From Muribaculaceae bacterium (lineage in GTDB: Bacteria > Bacteroidota > Bacteroidia > Bacteroidales > Muribaculaceae), in contig JAIDTO010000063.1 in assembly GCA_029060625.1 (NCBI GenBank), positions 1 through 33,582 of the forward strand: a stretch of 33,582 bases of DNA, read 5' to 3'. Shown here in pieces: positions 14,145-22,673 of this stretch. How positions within the stretch are numbered: the stretch's first letter is position 1; each line of letters starts with the position of its first letter. The position numbers were made by a program, and so were the translations under genes. Below the pieces are notes generated by a model. That model saw nothing but the letters and a program-made list of their open reading frames with translations. It was not told the DNA's origin and did not search any database.

Positions 14145-15803
14145 CTACCAGCTGAAGCGGAACCCGAGTGGTATAGAGATGCTCCAGGGCTCGTCGTCTG
14201 TCCAGATGTTAGGAATCGTACACTCCTGCGGGAAGTGATAGCGTAATGTGGGTTCCACGAAGATATCGACATTCTTTGAGATCCGGAAAGCCGCACCTAC
14301 ACTTCCTCCTACAGCCCATACTGCCTTCGATTTGAATGTTCCGCTATGAGCGTAGGGATTCGGAACTATCTGGGCATAGGAGTAAACCGGAATGGCGACC
14401 TTCCCTCCCAGTGATCCGTATAGTTTTATTCGTGGGGAAGTGTAGGCGTAAAGATTCACTTTGAGTGGAATATCTATGTAGTGCCAATGGCATGTCGACG
14501 GCTCTTTATAACGTTCGAAGTCGGTATGCAGGTATGAATATCCTATGCCTGACTCTAGAGCGAGCCATGACGTGAAATGCTTCTCGGCTGTGAGGGCGAA
14601 AGTGATGGGTAGATAATGTCTCCTTGGAGCCGTCGCGAGGGAGTATTCCAAATCTTCCGTTATAGGCGATATCCTGGCCTGAGAAGGTACTTTGTCATTG
14701 TCAGTGCCATGAGACGGTCCTTCAGGATCATGGAATGGGGGATCAGTGGCAAAGTTTTCATCGGCTGTATTGTTGAAACTGATTATTCCGGGATCGAATG
14801 ATATTCCGGCAGACCATCCTTTATCTTTCGACCTTTTACGTGGCAGGTCGGCAAATAGCCTGTCGAAGTCATTTGTATTTTTATCTTCGAGAGGCTTTAA
14901 AGGTATATATTCATGTTTCTCGGATGAAATGGATTCACCTATAGAATCGGTTTCTATCGAAGATTTGCTTTCAGGAACAGCCGGAGATATTGAAGTCACA
15001 TTCCCTGCAGCAGCGGGGTCTTCCGAGACTGCGGCCGTTATGGCAGGCTGCGTATGTATTGGCAGCATGTTGGCAATGGGTGCTGCTTTCTTTTCAGTTA
15101 GGCCTTCCGAGTCAATTTTTGTGGGGCTTGCTTGCTTTGAAATATGTTTTTTTTGTCTTGCATCAGCCGAGATAGAATCTCGTGTATATAGCTCATCGGC
15201 TTTTCTGGTAAGGTAGAGCAGTCCGGAGCAGGCGATGAGGAGCAGAATGGATATGAGTCCGGCGCGGAGCTGATAGTCTTTGATCAGCTCACGCATACGT
15301 ATTTTTGCATGGAATAGCTGTGATGATGAGGAATTAGGAGCTATTCCGAGTATTTCCGATATCTCCTTATGTGACTTGCCTTCGAGCACTGCAAGGCGGA
15401 ACACTTTTTGATATCCTTCCGGAAGTTTCCTGATTAGGGTTTCAAGAGTATGGAAATCGATGATGTCATCTATCTCAGGTTCTTCTACGATCTCAGGTAT
15501 TTCTTCAAGAATGGATGTTACTGTCTGTGCCTGAAGATATTTTAGAGAGAGATTTTTCATGATCGTAGCGAGCCAGAACTCTATGTGTTCAGGATCGCGG
15601 AGCGTGTCAATGCGGGTGAAAGCGGCTATGAATCCGTCGTGAAGGATATCGTGTGCACTGTCCCGGTCGCTGATATATCGCGATATAACATGGAGCATAC
15701 GTGGAGCGAAGCGGGTATAGAGGATGCTCATGGCATCTCTATCCCCACTCCTACACTCCTCCACGAGTGTCTGATTATCGATATTTAGGTCAAGGCTTTT
15801 CAC
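14145..15803 (-). CDS. ECF sigma factor fused to a transmembrane helix and outer-membrane beta-barrel
   Basis: This is one uninterrupted 552-residue frame. Residues 15-90 are sigma region 2 (EECRSGDRDAMSILYTRFAP, DSAHDILHDGFIAAFTRI, FWLATIMKNLSLKYL). Residues 115-178 are sigma region 4 with its helix-turn-helix (LPEGYQKVFRLAVLEGKSHK, EISEILGIAPNSSSSQLFHA). A single transmembrane helix follows at 180-199 (RAGLISILLLIACSGLLYLT), preceded by positive charges. Residues 200-328 are a polar, Pro/Ser-rich linker. Residues 329-552 are a small beta-barrel ending in alternating strands and an aromatic terminus (ISIPLGFRFSW). The layout implies cytoplasmic DNA/RNAP-binding domains tethered through the periplasm to the outer membrane. 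Sigma activity may need proteolytic release. In Bacteroidetes these two halves are usually separate neighbouring genes. It is upstream of, and co-directional with, the lipoprotein and radical SAM genes. Confidence 0.85.
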   Translation of the reverse strand: MKSLDLNIDNQTLVEECRSGDRDAMSILYTRFAPRMLHVISRYISDRDSAHDILHDGFIAAFTRIDTLRDPEHIEFWLATIMKNLSLKYLQAQTVTSILEEIPEIVEEPEIDDIIDFHTLETLIRKLPEGYQKVFRLAVLEGKSHKEISEILGIAPNSSSSQLFHAKIRMRELIKDYQLRAGLISILLLIACSGLLYLTRKADELYTRDSISADARQKKHISKQASPTKIDSEGLTEKKAAPIANMLPIHTQPAITAAVSEDPAAAGNVTSISPAVPESKSSIETDSIGESISSEKHEYIPLKPLEDKNTNDFDRLFADLPRKRSKDKGWSAGISFDPGIISFNNTADENFATDPPFHDPEGPSHGTDNDKVPSQARISPITEDLEYSLATAPRRHYLPITFALTAEKHFTSWLALESGIGYSYLHTDFERYKEPSTCHWHYIDIPLKVNLYAYTSPRIKLYGSLGGKVAIPVYSYAQIVPNPYAHSGTFKSKAVWAVGGSVGAAFRISKNVDIFVEPTLRYHFPQECTIPNIWTDDEPWSISIPLGFRFSW

Positions 15804-15868
15804 ATTATATATGATACAGTATCACCCTGAATACTGCATCATCATATGAAAAAATTGATTTGGGTATG

Positions 15869-15876
15869 CAAATTTA
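15869..15876 (-). promoter_or_regulatory. -7 box for the sigma-barrel gene
   Basis: On the minus strand this reads TAAATTTG, an exact TAnnTTTG match 65 nt before the ATG at 15803. No TTTG lies at the expected distance, so a non-housekeeping or weak promoter is possible. Confidence 0.35.
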
Positions 15877-15952
15877 GTAAATATTTATATTATTAGGACT
15901 GTTATTTTTAGTGAAAAAGCCATTTTAAGGGCGACGTTTGAAAAAAAAATAG

Positions 15953-15960
15953 TAAATTTG
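15953..15960 (+). promoter_or_regulatory. -7 box for the TPR-DUF4292-EnvC cluster
   Basis: TAAATTTG matches the consensus 29 nt before the ATG at 15990. The nearest TTTG (15937-15940) is only 12 nt away, so the -33 element is not convincing. Confidence 0.45.
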
Positions 15961-15989
15961 CAAGTTGAAGTTGTAGAATTGAACAAACT

Positions 15990-17813
15990 ATGAAGAAAAG
16001 ATATATCAGGATAGTGATGGCGGTTGTCGTGGCGGTGCTCGCCGGGACAGTGGCAGTGATGGGCGGAAAGACCGGAAAGAAAGCCGATACCGACAAGGCC
16101 AAGGCCCGATACTACTATGTAGAGGGAAGCGTGGCCCTTGCCGAAGGACGCCCATCGGAGGCATATGAGCTTATTAAGAAGGCAGCTTTGACTGACCCTG
16201 ACAATGCGGAAGCAAACTACACATATGCTCTTATGCGTATGACACTGCGCAACGATACACTTACAACTCCGACAGAGGTTGAAAAATCGATTGCCAAGAT
16301 GCGCCCATACGTCGATATGTATCCGAATGAGACTGAGGAGGCTATGAATTACTCTTTCCTTGTGGCCCGCACCGGGGATATTGACGAAGCCATACGTGTT
16401 GCTGAGCGCTCTGACACGCTCGCAGGCAGTATGCCAGCCATTCTGCTGCAGCTTGCACAATATTATACTGCCAAGCAGGATATAGACAAGGCAATATCTA
16501 CTCTCGAGCGATATGAGCGCATAGAGGGTAATGACCCTGACATAGCACTCAGGAAATTTTCCTTGATGTATGCGCAAGGAGACACTGCCCGCCTTCTGAA
16601 TGAAAGTGCTCGACTCGTAAGTGAAAATCCTTTGAGTACGGAATACCTGCTTATCCGTGGTAATGCCATGGAGGCGCTTGAAATGCCTGATTCAGCTCTC
16701 GTATGCTATCAGCAGGCTGAGGCTCTTGATCCGGATGATGGTAAGGTTAAACTGACGCTCGCCAACTACTATCTCGAGCGTGGAGATTCCGCTGCTTACG
16801 ATCAAAAGAGCCGGGAGGCTATATTGAGTGAGAATATCATGCTTGAGGAAAAGCTCGATATGATGACGCGATATATGCAGAACATCATATCCGACACGAC
16901 TGCCGACCAGCGTCGCGGTGCCCGTCTATTCGATGGGCTGTTGCTTCAGTATCCCCACGAGCCTAAGGTGCTTGACCTCGGAGCACAGTATTCAGCCACA
17001 ATAGAAGATTACACCCGTGCGCAGGAATTAATGTCTTATGCCACCGATCTTGAGCCTGAAAACCCCGACTATTGGACACGTCTTGCTCACTTTTATTTCA
17101 TAGCAGAGGATTATGCCGACGCTATGGCCACTTGTGAGAAGGCTATGGAAAAACTTCCAGAGACACCACGTGGACTGCTGCTCGTATATGGCACTGCGTC
17201 GTCGCTTGCAGGTGAATATGAGAAGGCAAGGGGTGTCTACCAGAAGCTTCTTGACATGGAACTTCCGGGAGCCCTTCTGACCGACGATCCGCAGACTATG
17301 CTACAAAAGGCCGGTAAACTTCCATACGAGAGCCTTATAAGGGTTTCAGACTATTTCCAGATGGCTGGCGACGGAAGTTTCAAGACCGGCGACATAGAGC
17401 GGTCGACTAAGGAATACGACGTCGTGCTCGTGCTCAATCCTGAGAATTTCACAGCGATCAATAACTATGCTTATTATCTTGCCATTGGTGGTGGCAACCT
17501 TGATAAGGCTGAGGAGCTTAGCCGCAAGACAGTGGAAGAGCAACCTGACAATGCGACTTTTCTTGACACACTGGCTTGGATTCTTTACCTAAAGGGGGAG
17601 TATGAGGAAGCCCTCGGGATTCAGGAGAAAGCCATGGATTTCATCTCTCCGGAGGCAGAATCCTCAAGCGAATACTGGGATCATTTCGGCGACATACAGT
17701 ATCGCTGCGGGCAGAAAGACAAGGCTCTTGAAAGCTGGAAAAAGGCTTTGGACCTTGACAAGGGGAATAAGAAGATTGCTGAGAAAGTGAGGGAGAAGAA
17801 GGTTAAGGATTAA
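15990..17813 (+). CDS. Tetratricopeptide-repeat envelope protein
   Basis: The 607-residue protein has an N-terminal signal or anchor (MKKRYIRIVMAVVVAVLAGTVAVMGG). TPR units fill nearly the whole chain; examples are ARYYYVEGSVALAEGRPSEA, PDSALVCYQQAEALDPDDGK and LDTLAWILYLKGEYEEALGI near the C-terminus. No catalytic motif is seen. TPR arrays bind other proteins, and this one is likely periplasmic or membrane-anchored. It heads a co-directional set with a DUF4292 protein and an EnvC-like protein, a gene order I associate with Bacteroidetes envelope clusters, so a scaffold role in envelope or division assembly is plausible. The final codons and stop lie inside a GTTAAGG heptamer repeat, so the extreme C-terminus (KKVKD) is partly repeat-encoded. 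Confidence 0.8.
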   Translation: MKKRYIRIVMAVVVAVLAGTVAVMGGKTGKKADTDKAKARYYYVEGSVALAEGRPSEAYELIKKAALTDPDNAEANYTYALMRMTLRNDTLTTPTEVEKSIAKMRPYVDMYPNETEEAMNYSFLVARTGDIDEAIRVAERSDTLAGSMPAILLQLAQYYTAKQDIDKAISTLERYERIEGNDPDIALRKFSLMYAQGDTARLLNESARLVSENPLSTEYLLIRGNAMEALEMPDSALVCYQQAEALDPDDGKVKLTLANYYLERGDSAAYDQKSREAILSENIMLEEKLDMMTRYMQNIISDTTADQRRGARLFDGLLLQYPHEPKVLDLGAQYSATIEDYTRAQELMSYATDLEPENPDYWTRLAHFYFIAEDYADAMATCEKAMEKLPETPRGLLLVYGTASSLAGEYEKARGVYQKLLDMELPGALLTDDPQTMLQKAGKLPYESLIRVSDYFQMAGDGSFKTGDIERSTKEYDVVLVLNPENFTAINNYAYYLAIGGGNLDKAEELSRKTVEEQPDNATFLDTLAWILYLKGEYEEALGIQEKAMDFISPEAESSSEYWDHFGDIQYRCGQKDKALESWKKALDLDKGNKKIAEKVREKKVKD

Positions 17814-17885
17814 GGGTTAAGGGTTAAGAGTTAAGGGTCAAGAGTCAAGAGTCAAGTGACAAGGGTTAAGGGTTAAGGATTAAGA
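17802..17885 (+). repeat. Heptanucleotide tandem repeat (GTTAAGG), 12 units
   Basis: Twelve uninterrupted 7-nt units (GTTAAGG, ATTAAGG, GTTAAGA, GTCAAGA and similar) run from inside the TPR gene's last codons, including its TAA stop, to eight bases before the next ATG. Confidence 0.9.
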
Positions 17886-17892
17886 AATTATT

Positions 17893-18795
17893 ATGAAGTA
17901 TTTAAGGATGATTATAGGATATACTGTTGGCAGGATGAGGGCTTTTGCTCTTGTTTTGATGGTTTTTGCTTTCGGGTCGGTTATGCTCGGACAGACTGCT
18001 CCAGACTCTATAGCCATTTGTCCGCCGGGAGAAGCGGCAGAGGTTGACGAGCCTGTGCCTGCACAGGGTAGCGCATCGAGACTTATGACTCTTGAAGAAA
18101 TAGTTATTGCAACTGACACAATCATTGCCAACTATGATTCCGAATGGAAGGACCTTTCCATGCAGGGAAAACTCTCTTTCGATGGGCTTCCAATGTCGGT
18201 CAGCGTGAAGCTTTATATGAAGAGAGGAGAGTCTGTCATTCTTTCTGCACGCGCTCCGATATTTGGAGAGGTAGCAAGAGTGGAGATTTGCCAAGATTCT
18301 ATTGTGCTCATCAACAAACATACCCGCACATACAATGTGCAGTCGCTTACCGGGCTTGACGTCGATTCGAAGGCTTATCTATGCGACCTGCAGGATATCC
18401 TGCTCGGGCAAGTGGCTTTTCCTGGACATGGTAGAATCACGCCACAGAATGCTTCACAGTGTCAATGGATAGACCTTCCTACTGATGATGCGCTGATATA
18501 TCCTTCTGCGGAGTTGCAGGTTGAAGGCACTGAATATGGTTTTGTCATGGATTCACTTTGCTGGCAATTGAAGTCGTTTGTTCTGATGCTTAGCAAGACT
18601 GGCGTTGTGGTGGAGACGAAATATCTTTATGGCGATAAAGGTTGGACGCTCGGAATAGAGATTGCTCTTCCCAAGAAAAAACTTGGCGGGGAGGCTCAGC
18701 TTTCATATCCTGATTATAATCCGACACCACTTGAATTCACAGCACTCGGATCTAAATACCGTAAGGTAGACTTTAAGGACCTGATGAGGTTTTAA
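17893..18795 (+). CDS. DUF4292 family envelope protein
   Basis: The 300-residue protein has an N-terminal hydrophobic export segment (FALVLMVFAFGSVMLGQ). Its body matches the DUF4292 pattern: MTLEEIVIATDTIIANYDSE, then SMQGKLSFDGLPMSVSVKLY, MKRGESVILSARAPIFGEVA and RVEICQDSIVLINKHTRTYN. It ends PDYNPTPLEFTALGSKYRKV with DFKDLMRF. The long antiparallel strands and short helices resemble LolA/LolB-like folds that cradle lipid, but this comparison is inference. No enzymatic residues are evident. It lies between the TPR protein and the EnvC-like protein, 79 nt and 29 nt from them, and all are probably co-transcribed. The function is unproven; an envelope lipid or lipoprotein role is the best guess. 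Confidence 0.78.
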   Translation: MKYLRMIIGYTVGRMRAFALVLMVFAFGSVMLGQTAPDSIAICPPGEAAEVDEPVPAQGSASRLMTLEEIVIATDTIIANYDSEWKDLSMQGKLSFDGLPMSVSVKLYMKRGESVILSARAPIFGEVARVEICQDSIVLINKHTRTYNVQSLTGLDVDSKAYLCDLQDILLGQVAFPGHGRITPQNASQCQWIDLPTDDALIYPSAELQVEGTEYGFVMDSLCWQLKSFVLMLSKTGVVVETKYLYGDKGWTLGIEIALPKKKLGGEAQLSYPDYNPTPLEFTALGSKYRKVDFKDLMRF

Positions 18796-18824
18796 TTAAT
18801 AAATCATAATTAATATTCTCATAG

Positions 18825-20645
18825 ATGAAGCGTTTTTTGACAAGCAACTTTTATGTGAAGTCCCTGGCCGCTGTGGTGGCTATGGTGCTTTGTTGCTGTA
18901 TGCCAGGTTTAAATTTTGTTGGTAATGTAGCGGCGCAGACTAAGACGGCAACAGTCAAGAAGAAAAAGGGTTCTTCTACGGGCACACAGAAAAAGGGATC
19001 TACGGCTCAAAAAAAAGGCGCATCTAATAAAAAAACTGCATCACCTCAGAAGAAGTCTGCATCCGCAACGAAGAAGTCTACAACTGTAGCGAAGAAGTCT
19101 GCATCGGCTCCGAAAAAGGGTGGATCGAATCAAAAGAAGACTGCCAATCCTAACTCTTCTCCTAAATCTTCGGCTGAGGCTAAGCGGCTGCAGGAAGCTG
19201 CCCAGCGTGATATACAGCAGACTAAAGAGCAACTTCGTCTTAATGAAGAGCAGGTCAAGACGGGACTTTCCGACCTGAATCGGCTTTCGTCTGATATATC
19301 GACAGGTCGGGCACAAGTGCAGGGGCTACAGAAGAAGGTGGCTTCTCTTAACAGTGAAATCACACATTTGGGTGAAGAAATCACGAAAAATGAATCAGAA
19401 CTTAAGCTGATGCGTGAGGAGTATTTGAAAGCCGTGAAGAAGATGAGATTGACAAAGAGAAACCAATCGACGCTTGCCTTTATCTTTGCATCTGAAAACT
19501 TCAATCAGGCTATGCGTAGAATACGCTATATGCGTCAGTTTTCGGAATGGAAAGCCCGAAAAAGTGCAGATATTGATAAAAAAATAGAGTTACTCGGAAT
19601 CGAGCGTACACGTCTGGCAGAAGTGAAGGAATCGCAGACTGCAGCTTTGGGGCAGCTTACAAAGTCGCAGGAGGAGCTTGAAGTAAATTATAAGAAGCAG
19701 GAGGAACTTGTGGCTACATTGCGCCGCAATGGCGATGCCCTGCAGGCTCATCTTGTGGCAAAACAGAATGAGGCAAACCGCCTTAAAGAGACCATCTCAG
19801 CTCTTATCGCACAAGAGCAGGCAAAGGCAGAGGCTGAGCGCAAGGCACGTGAAAAGGCCGAAGCTGAGCGGATAGCAAGAGAAAAGGCAGAGGCAGAGCG
19901 CAAAGCTGCAGAGAAGGCAGCTGCAGAGAAGGCATTGGCAGAAAAGGCAGCAGCTGATAAAGCAAAAGCTGATAAGAAAGCGGCGGAAGACAAGGTGGAT
20001 GCCGACAAGAAATTTGCAGAAGCGAAAGCCAAGGCTGAGGATAAGGCGCGCAAGGAGAAGGAGAAAAAAGATAACAAGAAAAATAAGAACAGCGAGAAAT
20101 CTGCCCGCAAGAAACAAGACCGCAGGGATAAGACAATCGACAATGTAAAGGATAAGTCGAATGTAGCCGAGGCAGCCCCAGTCATGACACCAAAGACAGT
20201 AGAAAAGAGTGCTGAGAGTCAAGTATCCAAGGTTGACTTTGCGAGTCTTCGCGGTAAATTGCCTCGCCCTGTCGATGGCGGATGGCGGATCACCAATCCA
20301 TTTGGCCGCCATTCAATGCCGGAATTGCCTGAAGTGGAATATGATAATCCCGGAATTGATGCCGAGGTGGCTACCGGAGCAACTGTGAAGTCGGTGTGCG
20401 GAGGAAAAGTGTCGGGTGTCTACAAGGTAGCCGGTTACGGCACTGTAGTCATAGTCAATCACGGCGATTACTATACAGTCTATGGAAATCTTTCCTCAGC
20501 CAATGTCACCGTAGGCACACAAGTCGGAGGTGGCCATGCGTTGGGAACGGCAGGCACTGATCCTGACGATTCCCGTCGTGGCTCTGTCCACTTCGAGGTC
20601 TGGAAGGGACGTGAGAAGCAGAATCCCTCCTCATGGCTCCGCTAA
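18825..20645 (+). CDS. EnvC-like coiled-coil protein with degenerate M23/LytM domain
   Basis: The 606-residue protein has a signal peptide (about 1-38, ending NVAAQ). A Lys/Ser/Ala low-complexity stretch follows (about 40-115). A long coiled coil comes next (about 120-330; AKRLQEAAQRDIQQTKEQLR, then LRRNGDALQAHLVAKQNEAN). A repetitive AEAERKAREKAEAER segment runs to about 450, and a C-terminal LytM domain spans 485-606. Active LytM enzymes need HxGxD, a Tyr-x-His and an HxH motif. Here these read NPGID (N508, D512), YGNL (N555) and SVHFE (S587, H589), so most zinc and catalytic histidines are gone. This is the state of E. coli EnvC, which activates amidases rather than cutting peptidoglycan, and the same role in daughter-cell separation is likely. 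The highly charged region makes long antisense frames that are not genes. Confidence 0.88.
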   Translation: MKRFLTSNFYVKSLAAVVAMVLCCCMPGLNFVGNVAAQTKTATVKKKKGSSTGTQKKGSTAQKKGASNKKTASPQKKSASATKKSTTVAKKSASAPKKGGSNQKKTANPNSSPKSSAEAKRLQEAAQRDIQQTKEQLRLNEEQVKTGLSDLNRLSSDISTGRAQVQGLQKKVASLNSEITHLGEEITKNESELKLMREEYLKAVKKMRLTKRNQSTLAFIFASENFNQAMRRIRYMRQFSEWKARKSADIDKKIELLGIERTRLAEVKESQTAALGQLTKSQEELEVNYKKQEELVATLRRNGDALQAHLVAKQNEANRLKETISALIAQEQAKAEAERKAREKAEAERIAREKAEAERKAAEKAAAEKALAEKAAADKAKADKKAAEDKVDADKKFAEAKAKAEDKARKEKEKKDNKKNKNSEKSARKKQDRRDKTIDNVKDKSNVAEAAPVMTPKTVEKSAESQVSKVDFASLRGKLPRPVDGGWRITNPFGRHSMPELPEVEYDNPGIDAEVATGATVKSVCGGKVSGVYKVAGYGTVVIVNHGDYYTVYGNLSSANVTVGTQVGGGHALGTAGTDPDDSRRGSVHFEVWKGREKQNPSSWLR

Positions 20646-20728
20646 ATATTTGTATTTGCACTTTGAGTGGATAAATGTGTATTTTTTGTATGTTTCTTTG
20701 AATATTTGGAAATTATTTTGTCGTAAGA

Positions 20729-20760
20729 TTTGGCTGGAATGATAAAAAAATGTAATTTTG
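20729..20760 (+). promoter_or_regulatory. Promoter of the ilv operon
   Basis: TTTG (20729-20732), a 20-nt spacer and TAATTTTG (20753-20760) match the consensus exactly. The start site near 20767 leaves a leader of about 35 nt, too short for a leader-peptide attenuator. Confidence 0.8.
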
Positions 20761-20762
20761 CA

Positions 20763-20802
20763 TTTTTAACAGGAAATTCTTGTTTTTAACAGGTGAATCT
20801 TA
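20763..20802 (+). repeat. Tandem 20-nt repeat forming the ilv leader
   Basis: Two adjacent 20-nt units (20763-20782 and 20783-20802) both start TTTTTAACAGG and agree at 16 of 20 positions. The second ends on the A of the ilvD start codon. Together they make up nearly the whole predicted 5' UTR. Confidence 0.75.
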
Positions 20803-22631
20803 TGGTAAATCAGTTGAGAAGCGCGGCTACGACCGAAGGGCGACGAATGGCAGGAGCCAGGGCACTTTGGAGAGCCAACGGAATGAAAGAGGAGCAATTT
20901 GGCAAACCGATAATAGCGATAGTCAATTCCTTCACGCAGTTTGTGCCCGGACATACACATCTTCACGAAATCGGACAGATAATAAAGAAAGAGATAGAGG
21001 CCCTTGGTTGCTATGCGGCGGAATTCAATACCATAGCCATCGACGACGGTATCGCCATGGGGCATGACGGAATGCTATATTCACTCCCTTCCCGCGACCT
21101 GATTGCTGACTCAGTGGAATATATGGTCAATGCCCATAAGGCTGATGCCATGATCTGCATCAGCAATTGCGACAAGATCACCCCAGGCATGCTTATGGCA
21201 GCCATGCGCCTGAATATCCCGACAATGTTCGTATCCGGAGGTCCGATGGAAGCCGGAAGGGCAGGGGATAGAAAACTGGACCTTATCGACATCATGATTG
21301 ATTCTGCCGATCCTTCGGTGGCTGACAGTGATGTGGAGGTGCTCGAGCGTGAAGGATGCCCTACGTGCGGCTCTTGCTCCGGTATGTTTACCGCCAACTC
21401 AATGAACTCCCTCAACGAAGCCATAGGACTTGCACTCCCCGGCAATGGCAGCGTGCTTGCTACCCACGTCAGCCGCATGAAGCTCTTCAAGGAAGCAGCG
21501 CGGATTATAGTGGAAAATGCATTCAAGTATTATCGCGATGGTGATGAATCCGTATTGCCCCGCAATATCGCCACCCGTGAAGCCTTCCTGAACGCAATGT
21601 CGCTCGACATTGCAATGGGAGGAAGCACCAATACTGTGCTTCATCTGCTTGCGATAGCAAATGAAGGAGGGGTCAACTTCACCCTTGATGATATAGATGC
21701 ACTTTCTCGTAAAGTGCCGGTTCTCTGCAAGGTCGCTCCAAACTCCCATTACCATATGGAAGACGTGAACCGTGCAGGAGGCATCATCTCCATAATGAAA
21801 CAACTTGCTGACAAAGGACTTATCGACACCACTGTAAAGAGAGCAGACGGACTTACACTTGCAGAGGCCATAGATAAATACTCTATTGGTGGAAATTCAT
21901 ACTGTGAGGAGGCGGATATATTGTGGCGTTCCGCTCCCGGACTCGTGCATACCACAGAAGCAGGAAGCCAGACCATGATGTATCGCGATCTCGACACTGA
22001 CCGTGAGAACGGTTGCGTACGCGACTGCGAGCATGCCTATGTGAAAGATGGAGGTCTTGCTGTGCTTAGAGGCAACATTGCCAAGGATGGATGTGTGGTG
22101 AAGACAGCCGGTGTAGATGAAAGCATCTTCCGATTCTCAGGACCGGCAAAGGTGTTCCAAAGTCAGGACCAGGCAGTAGATGGCATACTTGGAGGCAAGG
22201 TAAAGAGCGGAGATGTGGTTGTCATCACATTCGAAGGGCCGAAAGGTGGTCCCGGTATGCAGGAGATGCTTTATCCTACGAGCTATATCAAGAGCATGCA
22301 CCTTGGCAAGGAATGTGCGCTTATTACAGACGGCCGATTCTCCGGTGGCACTTCCGGACTTTCCATAGGTCACGTATCGCCCGAAGCAGCCGCAGGAGGC
22401 AATATAGGGCTTGTTCGCGACGGCGACATCATCGAGATTGATATTCCAGCAAGGACAATCAATGTCAGGCTTTCCGACGAAGAATTGGCAGCTCGCCGCA
22501 AGGAAGAGGAGGCTCATGGCAAAGAGGCGTTTACGCCGCGAGGACGCGACCGCAAAGTAAGCCGGGCACTGAGGGCTTATGCGGCTAACGTCACTTCTGC
22601 TGATAAGGGTGGAGTGCGTTGTGAGTTGTAA
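20802..22631 (+). CDS. ilvD: Dihydroxy-acid dehydratase
   Basis: It converts 2,3-dihydroxy-isovalerate or -methylvalerate to the 2-keto acid in valine, isoleucine and leucine synthesis. I start at ATG 20802 ([20 protein letters not shown]), which aligns with IlvD proteins; the in-frame GTG at 20793 is less likely. The 609 residues match the family length. Fe-S ligand cysteines are visible in [12 protein letters not shown] and [17 protein letters not shown]. The active-site stretch [20 protein letters not shown] is present near the C-terminus. It is first in ilvD-ilvB-ilvN-ilvC, 42 nt before ilvB. It needs an Fe-S cluster and is oxygen-sensitive in this family. Confidence 0.97.
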   Translation: MVNQLRSAATTEGRRMAGARALWRANGMKEEQFGKPIIAIVNSFTQFVPGHTHLHEIGQIIKKEIEALGCYAAEFNTIAIDDGIAMGHDGMLYSLPSRDLIADSVEYMVNAHKADAMICISNCDKITPGMLMAAMRLNIPTMFVSGGPMEAGRAGDRKLDLIDIMIDSADPSVADSDVEVLEREGCPTCGSCSGMFTANSMNSLNEAIGLALPGNGSVLATHVSRMKLFKEAARIIVENAFKYYRDGDESVLPRNIATREAFLNAMSLDIAMGGSTNTVLHLLAIANEGGVNFTLDDIDALSRKVPVLCKVAPNSHYHMEDVNRAGGIISIMKQLADKGLIDTTVKRADGLTLAEAIDKYSIGGNSYCEEADILWRSAPGLVHTTEAGSQTMMYRDLDTDRENGCVRDCEHAYVKDGGLAVLRGNIAKDGCVVKTAGVDESIFRFSGPAKVFQSQDQAVDGILGGKVKSGDVVVITFEGPKGGPGMQEMLYPTSYIKSMHLGKECALITDGRFSGGTSGLSIGHVSPEAAAGGNIGLVRDGDIIEIDIPARTINVRLSDEELAARRKEEEAHGKEAFTPRGRDRKVSRALRAYAANVTSADKGGVRCEL

Positions 22632-22673
22632 TTATTGCGTTTTGCGATTGACGATTTTTACGAATTATTAAAT

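Noticed and set aside
15885-16577. 230-codon minus-strand frame
   Set aside because: It is antisense to the start of the TPR gene and the divergent promoter region, has no recognisable domain, and conflicts with the well-supported plus-strand gene.
19748-20312. Two long overlapping minus-strand frames (145 and 171 codons)
   Set aside because: They are produced by the repetitive Lys/Ala/Glu codons of the EnvC-like gene; the hydrophobic Ser/Phe/Cys-rich product is an artefact of that composition.
20766-20801. Leader-peptide attenuator for the ilv operon
   Set aside because: The predicted leader is about 35 nt and contains no small frame rich in Ile, Val or Leu and no terminator hairpin.
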